A stretch of 11,948 bases of DNA. Origin: Pseudomonadota bacterium (GTDB taxonomy: Bacteria > Pseudomonadota > Gammaproteobacteria > Burkholderiales > Burkholderiaceae_D). Shown in pieces: positions 1 to 7,606 of the stretch (its first letter is position 1; every line of letters starts with the position of its first letter). The position numbers and the translations under genes were made by a program. The stretch covers positions 1-11,948 of the forward strand of contig JAEZHR010000104.1 in the NCBI GenBank assembly GCA_023416415.1, read 5' to 3'. The notes beneath the pieces are model-generated. The model searched no databases and was not told where the DNA came from. It saw nothing but the letters and a program-made list of their open reading frames with translations.

Positions 1-191
1 ACTTCTGCGCTTGCCGCTAGGGCGAACAGGGCTTCGCGGTCGAGGATGGGTTTGAACCCGGGAATTGCCTGCCGGATCAGGAGCGGTTCCTTGTGCCAGT
101 AATCGCGCAGGAACTTTTGCGGGGACATCCCGCCCAGAACAGATGGATGAGCGAGTTCGCTGGAGCGGGGTACGGGTGCCATTTTTTTCAT
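1..191 (-). CDS. roxA: RoxA/YcfD-type cupin (JmjC) ribosomal protein hydroxylase, N-terminal fragment
   Basis: The minus strand reads open from ATG at 191-189 to the window edge, giving about 63 residues. The segment around FLRDYWHKEPLLIRQAIPGF is the characteristic N-terminal entry into the cupin/JmjC fold of YcfD/RoxA proteins. In E. coli this family is a 2-oxoglutarate/Fe(II) oxygenase that hydroxylates an arginine of ribosomal protein L16. The HxD...H iron ligands lie beyond the edge and cannot be checked. A second in-frame ATG lies three codons in (182-180), and neither start has a clear Shine-Dalgarno. The gene is divergent from slyD, with a 65-bp gap (192-256) that must hold both promoters; I see no convincing -35/-10 pair there. 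The family call rests on recognition of a short N-terminal motif. Confidence 0.8.
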   Translation of the reverse strand, partial: MKKMAPVPRSSELAHPSVLGGMSPQKFLRDYWHKEPLLIRQAIPGFKPILDREALFALAASAE

Positions 192-256
192 TGAGGGATC
201 GAGGTCAGCTTCATTGCTGTTAAGCTAGCGCGGCCAGAACATAGAAAGGACCGGCC

Positions 257-790
257 ATGAAAATCGCCAAGGATACGGTAGTAACCGTGCATTACAAGCT
301 TTCCGACGCACAGGGTAACGTGATCGAGGAAGGACAGGAGCCGATGGAGTATCTGCACGGCGGCTACGACAACATGCTGCCAAAGATTGAAGAGGCGCTG
401 GAAGGCAAGGAAGCCGGGTATGAAACCACGATTCAAGTCGAACCCGAAGATGCATTCGGGGACTATGATCCAGCCCTGATCAAGATCGAGCAACGCAACC
501 GGCTGCCGGAGCCGATCGAGGTGGGGATGCAGTTCGAAGGCACGCCGGATGATGCCGGGAATGAGGAGTCGGTGATCTTCACGGTGACCGACATTGCCGA
601 GGACAAGGTGGTGCTCGATGGAAATCACCCGCTTGCCGGTATGGCACTTCGCTTTAGCCTGAATGTGCAGGCCGTGCGCACTGCGACCCCGCAAGAGGTT
701 GAGCACGGCCATGTACATGGCGAGCATGGGCATGACGACGACTTTGAGGGCGAGGAGGGGGACCACTTCCGCAGTCGTCCGATTCACTGA
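257..790 (+). CDS. slyD: SlyD-like FKBP-type peptidyl-prolyl cis-trans isomerase / metallochaperone
   Basis: This 177-residue cytoplasmic protein matches SlyD: a two-part FKBP domain (about residues 1-70 and 123-143) interrupted by the insert-in-flap chaperone domain (about 72-122). The VVLDGNHPLAGM segment (118-129) is the usual re-entry into the FKBP fold. SlyD accelerates prolyl isomerisation, binds unfolded chains and, in enterobacteria, delivers nickel through a His-rich tail. The tail here (150-170) has HGHVHGEHGH followed by acidic residues. It keeps some metal-binding capacity but has fewer histidines than the E. coli tail and no cysteines. The start is supported by AAAGGA at 245-250, six bases before the ATG. 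The stop codon overlaps the end of the convergent secreted-protein gene by 7 bp. The family is secure; a nickel role is inference. Confidence 0.95.
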   Translation: MKIAKDTVVTVHYKLSDAQGNVIEEGQEPMEYLHGGYDNMLPKIEEALEGKEAGYETTIQVEPEDAFGDYDPALIKIEQRNRLPEPIEVGMQFEGTPDDAGNEESVIFTVTDIAEDKVVLDGNHPLAGMALRFSLNVQAVRTATPQEVEHGHVHGEHGHDDDFEGEEGDHFRSRPIH

Positions 791-1671
791 TCCACCCGCT
801 TGGCTGCCACTGTGAACATCCCTTGCAGCCCGGGATCGACCTGAAGCCGCAGCCAGCCATTCGGCATTCCGATTTCGCCCAGGTTCTCGCGCCAGCGGAT
901 GACCGAAGGCTCGCTCATTGATGCCTTGGCATGCACGATAAGTACCTTGCCCTTGAATTGAGCGGCATGGCTGCGCAAGTAACGCCGTATCTCAAGAAAA
1001 CCGTCCCGCTTGGCACGTGGCGGAAGGTCGAGCGGGTTGGCTTCGGCAAACAGCACCACGGCGCGTGATTTCTGCAGCCGCGCCTGCGTGAACACGCGGT
1101 GCAGCCACTCGCGATTGGCGACGAGGCGGTCTTCGAACTCGCCGTTGCGCCCGGCTCCCATCACGAAATGATTGTTCGGGGCGGGCAGATTGATGGTGGC
1201 GAACATCACATCGCCGATTTCCCACCGAACATTTTCGACGAAACCGTGAAAGCGCGCTTCCGTTGATTGCCGAACCAGCGGCAGGCGTGTCGCGCCCAGG
1301 GAAAACTCGCCCTGGAACATCAATTCGCGCAAACGCGTCAGTCGTCCCAGCGCGGACGCATCGTCTTTTCCAGCAGGGCAGGCGGCCCAGTCGGATGACT
1401 GCGCAACCGGTATCAGTCCGTGCTGGCTGCGCTCAAAGCGCTTGCGTCGCACCTCGTATACGGCATCGTCGCAGGGCTGGCGCGCGTTCTTGATCCCCTG
1501 TGCAACCACGAAGGCGAGATTGTTTGCATCCGCTTGTGCGAGTGTCCTGTCTAGGGTTGCATCATCCATTGCACTGCTGGGTACGACCCCGAAAGTAAAG
1601 CGCATGGCTTGGGCCGGCAGCGCTGAAACGGCGAGCACGGCCAGCAGCAGGATCTGCGCAAGGAACATCAT
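784..1671 (-). CDS. Secreted protein, probably a calcineurin-like phosphoesterase-fold protein lacking metal ligands
   Basis: The 295-residue product starts with a clear signal peptide: a hydrophobic core at 3-18 and an AQA cleavage site at 20-22, so it is probably periplasmic. I do not recognise a named gene. From memory of the family, the mature part follows the order of secreted calcineurin-like phosphoesterases: FVVAQGIK (54-61) stands where they have VVHxGDIK, PCDDAVY (66-72) and DWAAC (94-98) where they have PCxDxxY and GDNEWTDC, and VHAKAS (246-251) where they have HGDTH. The Cys pair (67, 98) is kept and could form a disulfide, but the Asp, Asn and His metal ligands look replaced. Its ATG shares bases with the mutS TGA (1668-1671), suggesting translational coupling; a second ATG follows directly. 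The fold assignment is inference and the function is unknown. Confidence 0.85.
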   Translation of the reverse strand: MMFLAQILLLAVLAVSALPAQAMRFTFGVVPSSAMDDATLDRTLAQADANNLAFVVAQGIKNARQPCDDAVYEVRRKRFERSQHGLIPVAQSSDWAACPAGKDDASALGRLTRLRELMFQGEFSLGATRLPLVRQSTEARFHGFVENVRWEIGDVMFATINLPAPNNHFVMGAGRNGEFEDRLVANREWLHRVFTQARLQKSRAVVLFAEANPLDLPPRAKRDGFLEIRRYLRSHAAQFKGKVLIVHAKASMSEPSVIRWRENLGEIGMPNGWLRLQVDPGLQGMFTVAAKRVDQ

Positions 1672-4358
1672 TCAGGGTTGGCGAGTTGCCGGAGCCGGTA
1701 CAGCGCCTCCAGCGCTTCGCGCGGGCTCATTGCGTCCGGATCGATGGCTTCAACTGCATCCAGAACGGCTTGCGCTGCGTGAGAGGGCGTGTCGGTGACG
1801 CACTCCTCCTCGTCGGACGGCGTTGCTCCGGCGCTGGCAAACAGATCGAACTGGGGCGTTGGCTGCACGGATTGCGCCTCGAGGGCGGCCAAATGCTTGC
1901 GGGCGGCGCGAATGACCGACTGCGGTACGCCTGCCAGTTGCGCGACCTGCAGACCATAGCTCTGGGACGCGGGGCCGGGCTGTACCGCGTGCAGGAATAC
2001 GATGCTGTCCTTGTGCTCGACCGCTGAAAGATGCACGTTGGCGGCGGTCGGATGCACCTCGGGCAACTGGGTCAGCTCGAAATAGTGGGTGGCGAACAGG
2101 GTAAAGCTCTTTGTGCTCTCGATCAGATGACGCGCGATGGCCCATGCGAGCGCCAGTCCGTCGAACGTCGACGTGCCACGGCCGACTTCGTCCATCAGCA
2201 CGAGCGAATGTTCGGTGGCGCCGTTCAAGATCGCGGCCGACTCGGTCATCTCGACCATGAAGGTCGACCGCCCGCCGGCCAGATCGTCGGCAGCGCCGAT
2301 GCGCGTGAAGATGCGGTCGATCGGACCGATGGCGGCGCTTGCGGCTGGTACGAAGCTGCCGACATAGGCGAGCAGGGTGATCAGTGCGACCTGGCGCATG
2401 AAGGTCGACTTGCCGCCCATGTTGGGACCGGTGATCAGAAGCAGCTTGCGCTCGGCATCCAGCACGCAGTCGTTAGGAATGAAACGCTCGATCTGCTTTT
2501 CCACCACCGGGTGGCGGCCCTGGTCGATGCGCAGCATTGGCTCGGGCACCATCTGCGGCGCGCACCAGTTGTTGCGCATCGCGTGGCTTGCCAGCGCGAC
2601 CAGAACGTCGAGCTGGGCGATGGCATGGGCGATGTCCTGCAGCGTACCGATATGTGGCGCGAGTTCGCCGAGAAGCTGCTCGTACAGCAGTTTCTCGCGC
2701 GCCAGTGCGCGTTCCTGGGCCGACAACGCCTTGTCTTCGAAGGCCTTCAGTTCGGGTGTGATGTAGCGTTCGGCGTTCTTCAGCGTCTGGCGCCGGCGGT
2801 AGTCGTCCGGCACCTTGTCGGTCTGGCCATGGGTGACTTCGATGTAGAAGCCGTGAACCTTGTTGTATTCGACGCGCAGATTGGCAATGCCGGTGCGCAC
2901 GCGCTCACGCGCTTCCAGGTCAACCAGGAACTGCCCGGCGTTTTCCGACAGCGCGCGCAGTTCGTCGAGTTCGGTGTCGAAGCCGCGTGCGATGACGCCG
3001 CCGTCGCGCACCATCGCCGCCGGTTCGAGCGCAATCGCGCGTTCCAGCAGATCCAGACAGTCAGCCGGCGTGGCGAGGGCTGCGCTGATGTCCTGCAGAA
3101 GCGGTGCGTCCGCATTACGGTTGCACATGGCCACGTAGCTGCGCAGCGAAGGCAGTTGCTGCAGCCCTGCACGCAAGCCGGCGAGGTCGCGCGGACGCGC
3201 AGTCTGCAAGGCCACGCGTGTCGTGATGCGTTCGATGTCCGGCACTGCGGCCAGCGCCGCGGTCAGGCCTGATTCGGCATCCGCATGCATGAGTGCGTTC
3301 AGGGCCGCATGCCGTGCCTTTGCAACTGCCTGATCGCGACGCGCATGATGGAGCCAGTGACGCAGCAGGCGCGAACCCATCGCCGTGCGGCAATGGTCGA
3401 GCAGTGAAAACAGGGTTGGTGCGTTCGCGCCTTCCGAAGCGCGCAAGGTCTCGGTCAGTTCCAGATTGCGCCGGGTCGCGGCATCGAGTCCGATGAATTC
3501 GTTCTCGGTCTCGACGGTCAGCGAGCGCACATGCTGCAGGCCACGCCCCTGGGTCGATTGCGCGTAGCGCAGCAGGGCGCCGGCGGCACCGATTGCCGGG
3601 CCGAACTGTTCGGCACCGAAACCGCTCAGTGTGGCCACGCCCAATTGCTCGTGCAAGGCCTTGCGACCGGTTTCGATATCGAAATGCCAGGGCGGCAGGG
3701 CAGTGAACTTGCCGGGGGCCTGCATGTGCAGCAGCGGCACGTCCTCGCCTACGAGGATTTCTGCGGCTGCGATGCGTTCCAGTTCCTGCTTCAGGCGTGC
3801 GTCGAAGGCGCCGTTCTCGCAGGAGAATTCCATCAGTTTCAGCGCGCCGGAGGCGAGCGACAGCCAGGCCAGACCGGCGCTGCTGGTCCTGCGATGGGTC
3901 TGCGTGCAAAGTGCAAGCAGCGGGCGTTCCGCCTTTTCCGGAAGCAGATCGGAATCGGTCAGTGTGCCTGGGGTGACGACGCGCACCACCTTGCGCTCGA
4001 CCGGCCCCTTGCTGGGCGCCGGATCGCCGATCTGTTCGCAGATTGCCACCGATTCGCCGAGCTTGATCAGTTTGGCAAGGTACTGTTCCACCGAGTGAAA
4101 TGGCACGCCGGCCATCTTGATCGGCGCGCCATTGGACGTTCCGCGTTGTGTCAGCGTGATGCCGAGCAGGCGTGCGGCCTTTTCCGCGTCGTCGAAGCAC
4201 AGCTCGTAGAAGTCACCCATCCGGTAGAACACCAGCGTGCCGTCATAGTCGGCCTTGATGCGCAGGTATTGCTGCATCATCGGAGTGTGCTTCTCGATGC
4301 CCGGATCGGTGCGGGCTGCGCCGGGCGCATTCTTCGTCAGTGCGGATGCCTGGGTCAT
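1668..4358 (-). CDS. mutS: DNA mismatch repair ATPase MutS
   Basis: MutS recognises mismatches and small loops in newly replicated DNA and recruits MutL. The 896-residue product has every expected part: the mismatch-binding domain with the Phe-x-Glu wedge (F50, E52 in GDFYE), connector, lever and clamp domains, Walker A GPNMGGKS (644-651), Walker B LVLMDE (719-724) and the following GRGTSTFDG loop. A beta-clamp binding motif QFDLF (836-840) sits in the linker before the C-terminal tetramerisation helices (about 865-894). It is somewhat longer than E. coli MutS (853) because of an N-terminal extension of about 14 residues and a longer C-terminal linker. There is no strong Shine-Dalgarno at the chosen ATG, and no alternative ATG precedes HTPMM at 24-28. 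It follows rhlE by 94 bp and overlaps the downstream secreted-protein gene by 4 bp. Confidence 0.99.
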   Translation of the reverse strand: MTQASALTKNAPGAARTDPGIEKHTPMMQQYLRIKADYDGTLVFYRMGDFYELCFDDAEKAARLLGITLTQRGTSNGAPIKMAGVPFHSVEQYLAKLIKLGESVAICEQIGDPAPSKGPVERKVVRVVTPGTLTDSDLLPEKAERPLLALCTQTHRRTSSAGLAWLSLASGALKLMEFSCENGAFDARLKQELERIAAAEILVGEDVPLLHMQAPGKFTALPPWHFDIETGRKALHEQLGVATLSGFGAEQFGPAIGAAGALLRYAQSTQGRGLQHVRSLTVETENEFIGLDAATRRNLELTETLRASEGANAPTLFSLLDHCRTAMGSRLLRHWLHHARRDQAVAKARHAALNALMHADAESGLTAALAAVPDIERITTRVALQTARPRDLAGLRAGLQQLPSLRSYVAMCNRNADAPLLQDISAALATPADCLDLLERAIALEPAAMVRDGGVIARGFDTELDELRALSENAGQFLVDLEARERVRTGIANLRVEYNKVHGFYIEVTHGQTDKVPDDYRRRQTLKNAERYITPELKAFEDKALSAQERALAREKLLYEQLLGELAPHIGTLQDIAHAIAQLDVLVALASHAMRNNWCAPQMVPEPMLRIDQGRHPVVEKQIERFIPNDCVLDAERKLLLITGPNMGGKSTFMRQVALITLLAYVGSFVPAASAAIGPIDRIFTRIGAADDLAGGRSTFMVEMTESAAILNGATEHSLVLMDEVGRGTSTFDGLALAWAIARHLIESTKSFTLFATHYFELTQLPEVHPTAANVHLSAVEHKDSIVFLHAVQPGPASQSYGLQVAQLAGVPQSVIRAARKHLAALEAQSVQPTPQFDLFASAGATPSDEEECVTDTPSHAAQAVLDAVEAIDPDAMSPREALEALYRLRQLANPE

Positions 4359-4394
4359 GCGGGTTCGTGTTTAGTCGGGTGCACGCAGCGTGTC

Positions 4395-4400
4395 ATTCTA
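4395..4400 (-). promoter_or_regulatory. Candidate -10 element for mutS
   Basis: Read on the minus strand, this is TAGAAT, five of six matches to TATAAT, 36 bases upstream of the mutS ATG. No good -35 lies 16-18 bases further upstream. A transcript from here would have a leader of about 30 bases and would also cover the secreted-protein gene. The rhlE/mutS gap has no obvious terminator, so read-through from rhlE is also possible. Confidence 0.35.
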
Positions 4401-4452
4401 GCGACTGACAACGCTGCCCACCATTGCCCTTGGATTGCTCCTGCTTTGTCCT

Positions 4453-5748
4453 TCACTTTCCGCCAGATGGTCGGCGTGACGGCGCAGTGCCCTGGCCGCG
4501 GCGTGGTGCGCCGGATTGCTGGCGCGGCTGCCCTCCCTGACTCGGCTGGCCTTGCGGGCGACGGCGCGGCGGAGGATTGCCGCTCCGTAGCTGTATCGGC
4601 TGCGGCTTGGCATGCGGGTCCGGTTCGAATCCGGGCACGACTTCGCGTGGAAGATCGCGCTTGATCAGCTTTTCGATGCCCTTGAGCATCTCATGCTCAT
4701 CCACGCAGACCAGCGAAACCGCTTCGCCCGTTGCTCCTGCACGACCCGTACGGCCAATGCGATGCACGTAGTCTTCGGGCACGTTCGGCAGGTCGTAGTT
4801 GACCACGTGCGGAAGCTCTTCGATGTCGATGCCGCGTGCAGCGATATCCGTTGCAACCAGTGCCTGCAGCTTGCCTTCCTTGAAATCGGACAATGCACGC
4901 GTGCGTGCCGACTGGCTCTTGTTGCCGTGGATGGCCATGGCGGTGATGCCGTCCTTGGACAACTGCTCGACAAGCTTGTTGGCACCGTGCTTGGTGCGCG
5001 TGAAGACCAGGACCTGGTTCCAGTTGTTGGACTTGATCAGGTGGGCCAGCAGCGGGTGCTTGCGATTGCGGTCGACCGGATGGATCTTCTGGGCGATGAC
5101 ATCCACCGTGGAGTTGCGGCGCGCGACCTCGATCGTTTCCGGCGAGTTCAGAAGCCGCTCCGCCAGGGCCTTGATCTCGTCCGAAAAGGTTGCCGAGAAC
5201 AGCAGATTCTGGCGCTGGGGAGGCAGTGCAGCCAGAACCTTCTTGATGTCGTGAATGAATCCCATGTCGAGCATGCGGTCGGCCTCGTCAAGCACGAGGA
5301 TCTCAACCTTGCGCAGGTCTATCGTTCCCTGGGCAAGGTGGTCCAGCAGGCGGCCGGGAGTTGCAACGAGAATGTCCACGCCGCGCTTGAGCAGGTCGAT
5401 CTGCGGATTGATGCCGACGCCACCGAAGATGACTGCGGACTTGAGCTTCAGGTAGCGGCCGTAAATACGCACGCTTTCTTCCACCTGGGCGGCGAGTTCG
5501 CGCGTTGGCGTCAGGATCAGGGCTCGCACGGTCTTCGGACCTGCGTTCGGGCGGCCGTTGAGGCGCTGCAGGATCGGCAGAGTGAAACCGGCCGTCTTAC
5601 CGGTGCCGGTCTGGGCGCCGGCAAGCAGGTCGCCCCCCTTCAGGACGGCGGGTACGGCTTGCATCTGAATGGGAGTGGGTGTGTGGTAACCCTGTTCGGT
5701 TACCGCGCGCACGATTTCGTCGGACAGGCCGAGTGAAGAAAAAGACAT
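4453..5748 (-). CDS. rhlE: DEAD-box ATP-dependent RNA helicase RhlE
   Basis: The 431-residue protein carries all helicase motifs in order: Q motif ending PTPIQ (24-28), motif I AQTGTGKT (45-52), PTRELAAQ (81-88), TPGR (130-133), DEAD (154-157), SAT (185-187), ATDIAARGID, and HRIGRTGR (329-336). The N-terminus MSFSSLGL is the classic RhlE start. RhlE remodels RNA during ribosome assembly and in the degradosome. The last 45 or so residues are a disordered Arg/Gly/Pro/Gln tail, typical of RNA-binding tails in this subfamily. I chose ATG 5748 because AAGGA lies four bases upstream and the protein then begins like its relatives. An in-frame GTG at 5769 would add seven residues but lies in the U-rich part of a terminator-like hairpin. 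No promoter was found between suhB and rhlE, so transcription probably comes from suhB or from within it. Confidence 0.97.
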   Translation of the reverse strand: MSFSSLGLSDEIVRAVTEQGYHTPTPIQMQAVPAVLKGGDLLAGAQTGTGKTAGFTLPILQRLNGRPNAGPKTVRALILTPTRELAAQVEESVRIYGRYLKLKSAVIFGGVGINPQIDLLKRGVDILVATPGRLLDHLAQGTIDLRKVEILVLDEADRMLDMGFIHDIKKVLAALPPQRQNLLFSATFSDEIKALAERLLNSPETIEVARRNSTVDVIAQKIHPVDRNRKHPLLAHLIKSNNWNQVLVFTRTKHGANKLVEQLSKDGITAMAIHGNKSQSARTRALSDFKEGKLQALVATDIAARGIDIEELPHVVNYDLPNVPEDYVHRIGRTGRAGATGEAVSLVCVDEHEMLKGIEKLIKRDLPREVVPGFEPDPHAKPQPIQLRSGNPPPRRRPQGQPSQGGQPRQQSGAPRRGQGTAPSRRPSGGK

Positions 5749-5760
5749 GGAATCCTTGCG

Positions 5761-5816
5761 AAAAAACACACACGCCGCGCTGACTGGCGGCGCGGACGAG
5801 AATGGGCAGTGTGCCC
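5761..5816 (-). terminator. Terminator-like hairpin pair between suhB and rhlE
   Basis: On the minus strand, just after suhB, there is a perfect small inverted repeat (5804-5808 with 5812-5816, GGGCA/TGCCC). A GC-rich stem follows (5787-5792 with 5773-5778, six pairs, loop eight), then TGTGTGTTTTTT at 5772-5761. A hairpin followed by a T-rich tract is the form of an intrinsic terminator. The tract ends only 12 bases before the rhlE ATG. It may terminate suhB transcripts, attenuate rhlE, or both. The interrupted T-tract makes its efficiency uncertain. Confidence 0.5.
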
Positions 5817-5832
5817 GGAGATAAGCGAAGTG

Positions 5833-6627
5833 CTACTTCGCGAATGGCGACAGCAGATTGACCATTTGCGCAAAAACCTTTGGGGTGCCTGCGATCACGT
5901 CGCCGTGGTCAAGATAATCTGCTTCGCCGGAGAAGTTGGAGACGATTCCGCCGGCTTCCGTGATCAGAAGGGAGCCGGCTGCGATATCCCAGGGCTTGAG
6001 GCCTTTTTCGAAAAAGCCGTCGAGCCGCCCTGCGGCAACGTAGGCCAGGTCGAGTGCGGCAGCGCCCGGACGGCGCAGGCCGGCGCAGCGCTCACTCATG
6101 ACCTTGAACATTCGCACGTACTCGTCCAGATTTCCGGTATCCCTGAAGGGGAAGCCGGTGCCGATGAGCGCATCGGCCATTTTGTCGCGACGGCTGACGC
6201 GGATGCGTTTCTCGTTCAGGAAGGCGCCTCCGCCCTTGGTGGCCGTAAACAGGTCGTTGCGGTTCGGATCGTAGACGACTGCCTGCGTGATTTGCCCGCG
6301 CTGCTTGAGCGCAATCGACACGCAATAGGTTGGAAAACCATGGATGAAGTTGGTGGTGCCGTCCAACGGATCGATGATCCACACGTTTTCGTGCTTGTCG
6401 TGCAGGTTGGCAGACGCGCCCGATTCCTCGGCCAGGATGGCGTGGTCCGGATAGGCGGTCTTCAGGATTTCGATGATCGTGGCCTCGGCGGCCTGATCGA
6501 CTTCGGTCACGAAGTCGTTGCGACCCTTCTCATTGACCTTGATGCGGTCGATGTCAAAAGAGGCACGATTGATGACGGCAGCGGCGCGACGGGCGGCCTT
6601 GACTGCCGTATTGAGCATGGGATGCAT
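5833..6627 (-). CDS. suhB: Inositol-1-monophosphatase family protein SuhB
   Basis: This 264-residue protein is a complete member of the Mg-dependent inositol monophosphatase family. Metal-site residues are all visible: E67 in EES, D86 and D89 in IDPLDGTTNF (85-94), and D214 in WDIAAG (213-218). The family hydrolyses inositol-1-phosphate. E. coli SuhB also works with NusA/B/E/G in rRNA antitermination, a role compatible with the many translation genes nearby but not demonstrated here. The ATG at 6627 has no Shine-Dalgarno; an ATG three codons later (6618) is an alternative. A stable hairpin (6631-6672) ends four bases before the start codon, which could affect initiation. It is divergent from trmJ across a 197-bp gap and is followed by rhlE on the same strand. 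Confidence 0.97.
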   Translation of the reverse strand: MHPMLNTAVKAARRAAAVINRASFDIDRIKVNEKGRNDFVTEVDQAAEATIIEILKTAYPDHAILAEESGASANLHDKHENVWIIDPLDGTTNFIHGFPTYCVSIALKQRGQITQAVVYDPNRNDLFTATKGGGAFLNEKRIRVSRRDKMADALIGTGFPFRDTGNLDEYVRMFKVMSERCAGLRRPGAAALDLAYVAAGRLDGFFEKGLKPWDIAAGSLLITEAGGIVSNFSGEADYLDHGDVIAGTPKVFAQMVNLLSPFAK

Positions 6628-6630
6628 AGG

Positions 6631-6672
6631 GGTTCCGATAAAATGGCGGCACCCACGCCATGCGTCGGAACC
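6631..6672. repeat. Two-tier inverted repeat in the suhB/trmJ gap
   Basis: The outer arms GGTTCCGA (6631-6638) and TCGGAACC (6665-6672) are perfectly complementary. Inside them ATGGCG (6643-6648) and CGCCAT (6656-6661) form a second perfect stem with loop GCACCCA. A small internal loop lies between the two stems. On the minus strand this would form in the suhB leader, ending four bases before the suhB ATG. On the plus strand it would lie in a long trmJ leader or upstream of its promoter. There is no T-tract, so it is not an intrinsic terminator. The function is unknown. Confidence 0.6.
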
Positions 6673-6824
6673 GCAACAAATCCACGTCAGGCCGTGCAGA
6701 ACAGGTGCCGCAAAGGCGGGCGCCCGAAGTCGGGATGCGCGGCAAGCGCGGACGTGTTCTGACTGGCCTTGAAGAGCGATGCGGCACGACGTCGCCGACG
6801 CGTCCGCGAAACCGGCTATTTTAA

Positions 6825-7586
6825 ATGAACCTGCCCGAAACCCCTATCCCCCTGTTTGCCCGCGTGCGCATCGTACTGGTTGAAACCAGCCACCCCGGCA
6901 ATATCGGCGCGGTTGCGCGTGCCATGAAGACCATGGGCTTCTCCGATCTTGTGCTGGTCAGGCCGCGATTTGCGGATGCGACGTGCCAGGAGGAGGCCCT
7001 GGCGTTCGCCAGCGGTGCCCTGGATGTGCTCGAAAATGCAAGAGTGGTGGCTTCCTTCGAGGAGGCGACTTCCGGCTGCAATTTTGCTGCAGCACTCAGC
7101 GCCCGCCTGCGCGAGTACTCGCCACCGGTGCTGGCGCCGCGCGCTCTGGCCACGCAATTGGCCGGCTCTGAAAATCTGCGTGCCGCCCTGGTGTTCGGAA
7201 GCGAACGTTACGGATTGCCGAATGAGATCACGGAAAAGTGCAATGTCCTGATCAATATTCCGGCCAATCCGGAGTACTCATCGTTGAACCTGGCGCAGGC
7301 GGTACAGGTGCTGACCTACGAGTTGCGCATGGCGGCAAGAGATGGGCAGCTCGTGCCCCCTGCGGCGATCGGTTTCTCCGGCGAGGCTGCCGAGCTGGCC
7401 CAGATCGAGGGCATGTATGCCCACCTCGAGCAGGCACTGGTCGCCATTGATTTTCTCGATCCCGCCAACCCGCGCAAGCTGATGCCCCGCATCAAGCGAT
7501 TGTTCGCACGGACCGGGCTGGAAAGGGAAGAGGTCAACATCCTGCGCGGCATCGCCCATCACATTCTCATGGGCAAGCGGCGTTAG
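6825..7586 (+). CDS. trmJ: tRNA (cytidine/uridine-32-2'-O)-methyltransferase TrmJ
   Basis: This 253-residue cytoplasmic SPOUT-class enzyme 2'-O-methylates tRNA nucleotide 32 using S-adenosylmethionine. Visible signatures are RIVLVETSHPGNIGAVARAMK (15-35, with N26 and R32), LVFGSERYGLPNE (122-134) and the trefoil-knot cofactor loop NIPANPEYSSLNLAQAV (144-160). The C-terminal helical extension (about 165-253), typical of TrmJ rather than the shorter TrmL, contains GLEREEVNILRGI. ATG 6825 gives about nine residues more before the conserved core than E. coli TrmJ has. There is no Shine-Dalgarno, and a TATTTT sequence lies directly upstream, so initiation or the exact start is uncertain; GTG 6864 is an unlikely alternative. 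It converges on lexA with only 20 bp between the stops and no clear terminator in the gap. Confidence 0.95.
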   Translation: MNLPETPIPLFARVRIVLVETSHPGNIGAVARAMKTMGFSDLVLVRPRFADATCQEEALAFASGALDVLENARVVASFEEATSGCNFAAALSARLREYSPPVLAPRALATQLAGSENLRAALVFGSERYGLPNEITEKCNVLINIPANPEYSSLNLAQAVQVLTYELRMAARDGQLVPPAAIGFSGEAAELAQIEGMYAHLEQALVAIDFLDPANPRKLMPRIKRLFARTGLEREEVNILRGIAHHILMGKRR

Positions 7587-7606
7587 AGCGGGTCAGCGGG
7601 AGTCGC

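Noticed and set aside
2031..3272. 413-codon plus-strand open frame opposite mutS
   Set aside because: It is an antisense shadow of the complete, motif-bearing mutS frame in high-GC DNA. It shows no recognisable domain and no ribosome-binding site.
3531..5736. Long plus-strand frames opposite mutS and rhlE (3531-4664 and 4612-5736)
   Set aside because: Both run antisense to genes with full motif sets. Their compositions are typical of GC-driven shadow frames.
6611..6644. TTGAGC/TAAAAT as a trmJ promoter
   Set aside because: The spacing is 22 bases, outside the working range, and the -35 lies within suhB coding sequence; not supported well enough to annotate.
5809..6762. 317-codon plus-strand frame opposite suhB
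   Set aside because: It is antisense to the complete suhB gene. The part beyond suhB has no recognisable protein features.
6628..6824. Short frames in the suhB/trmJ gap as possible small genes
   Set aside because: They have no Shine-Dalgarno, no recognisable motif and an Arg-rich shadow-like composition. The gap is better explained as regulatory DNA.
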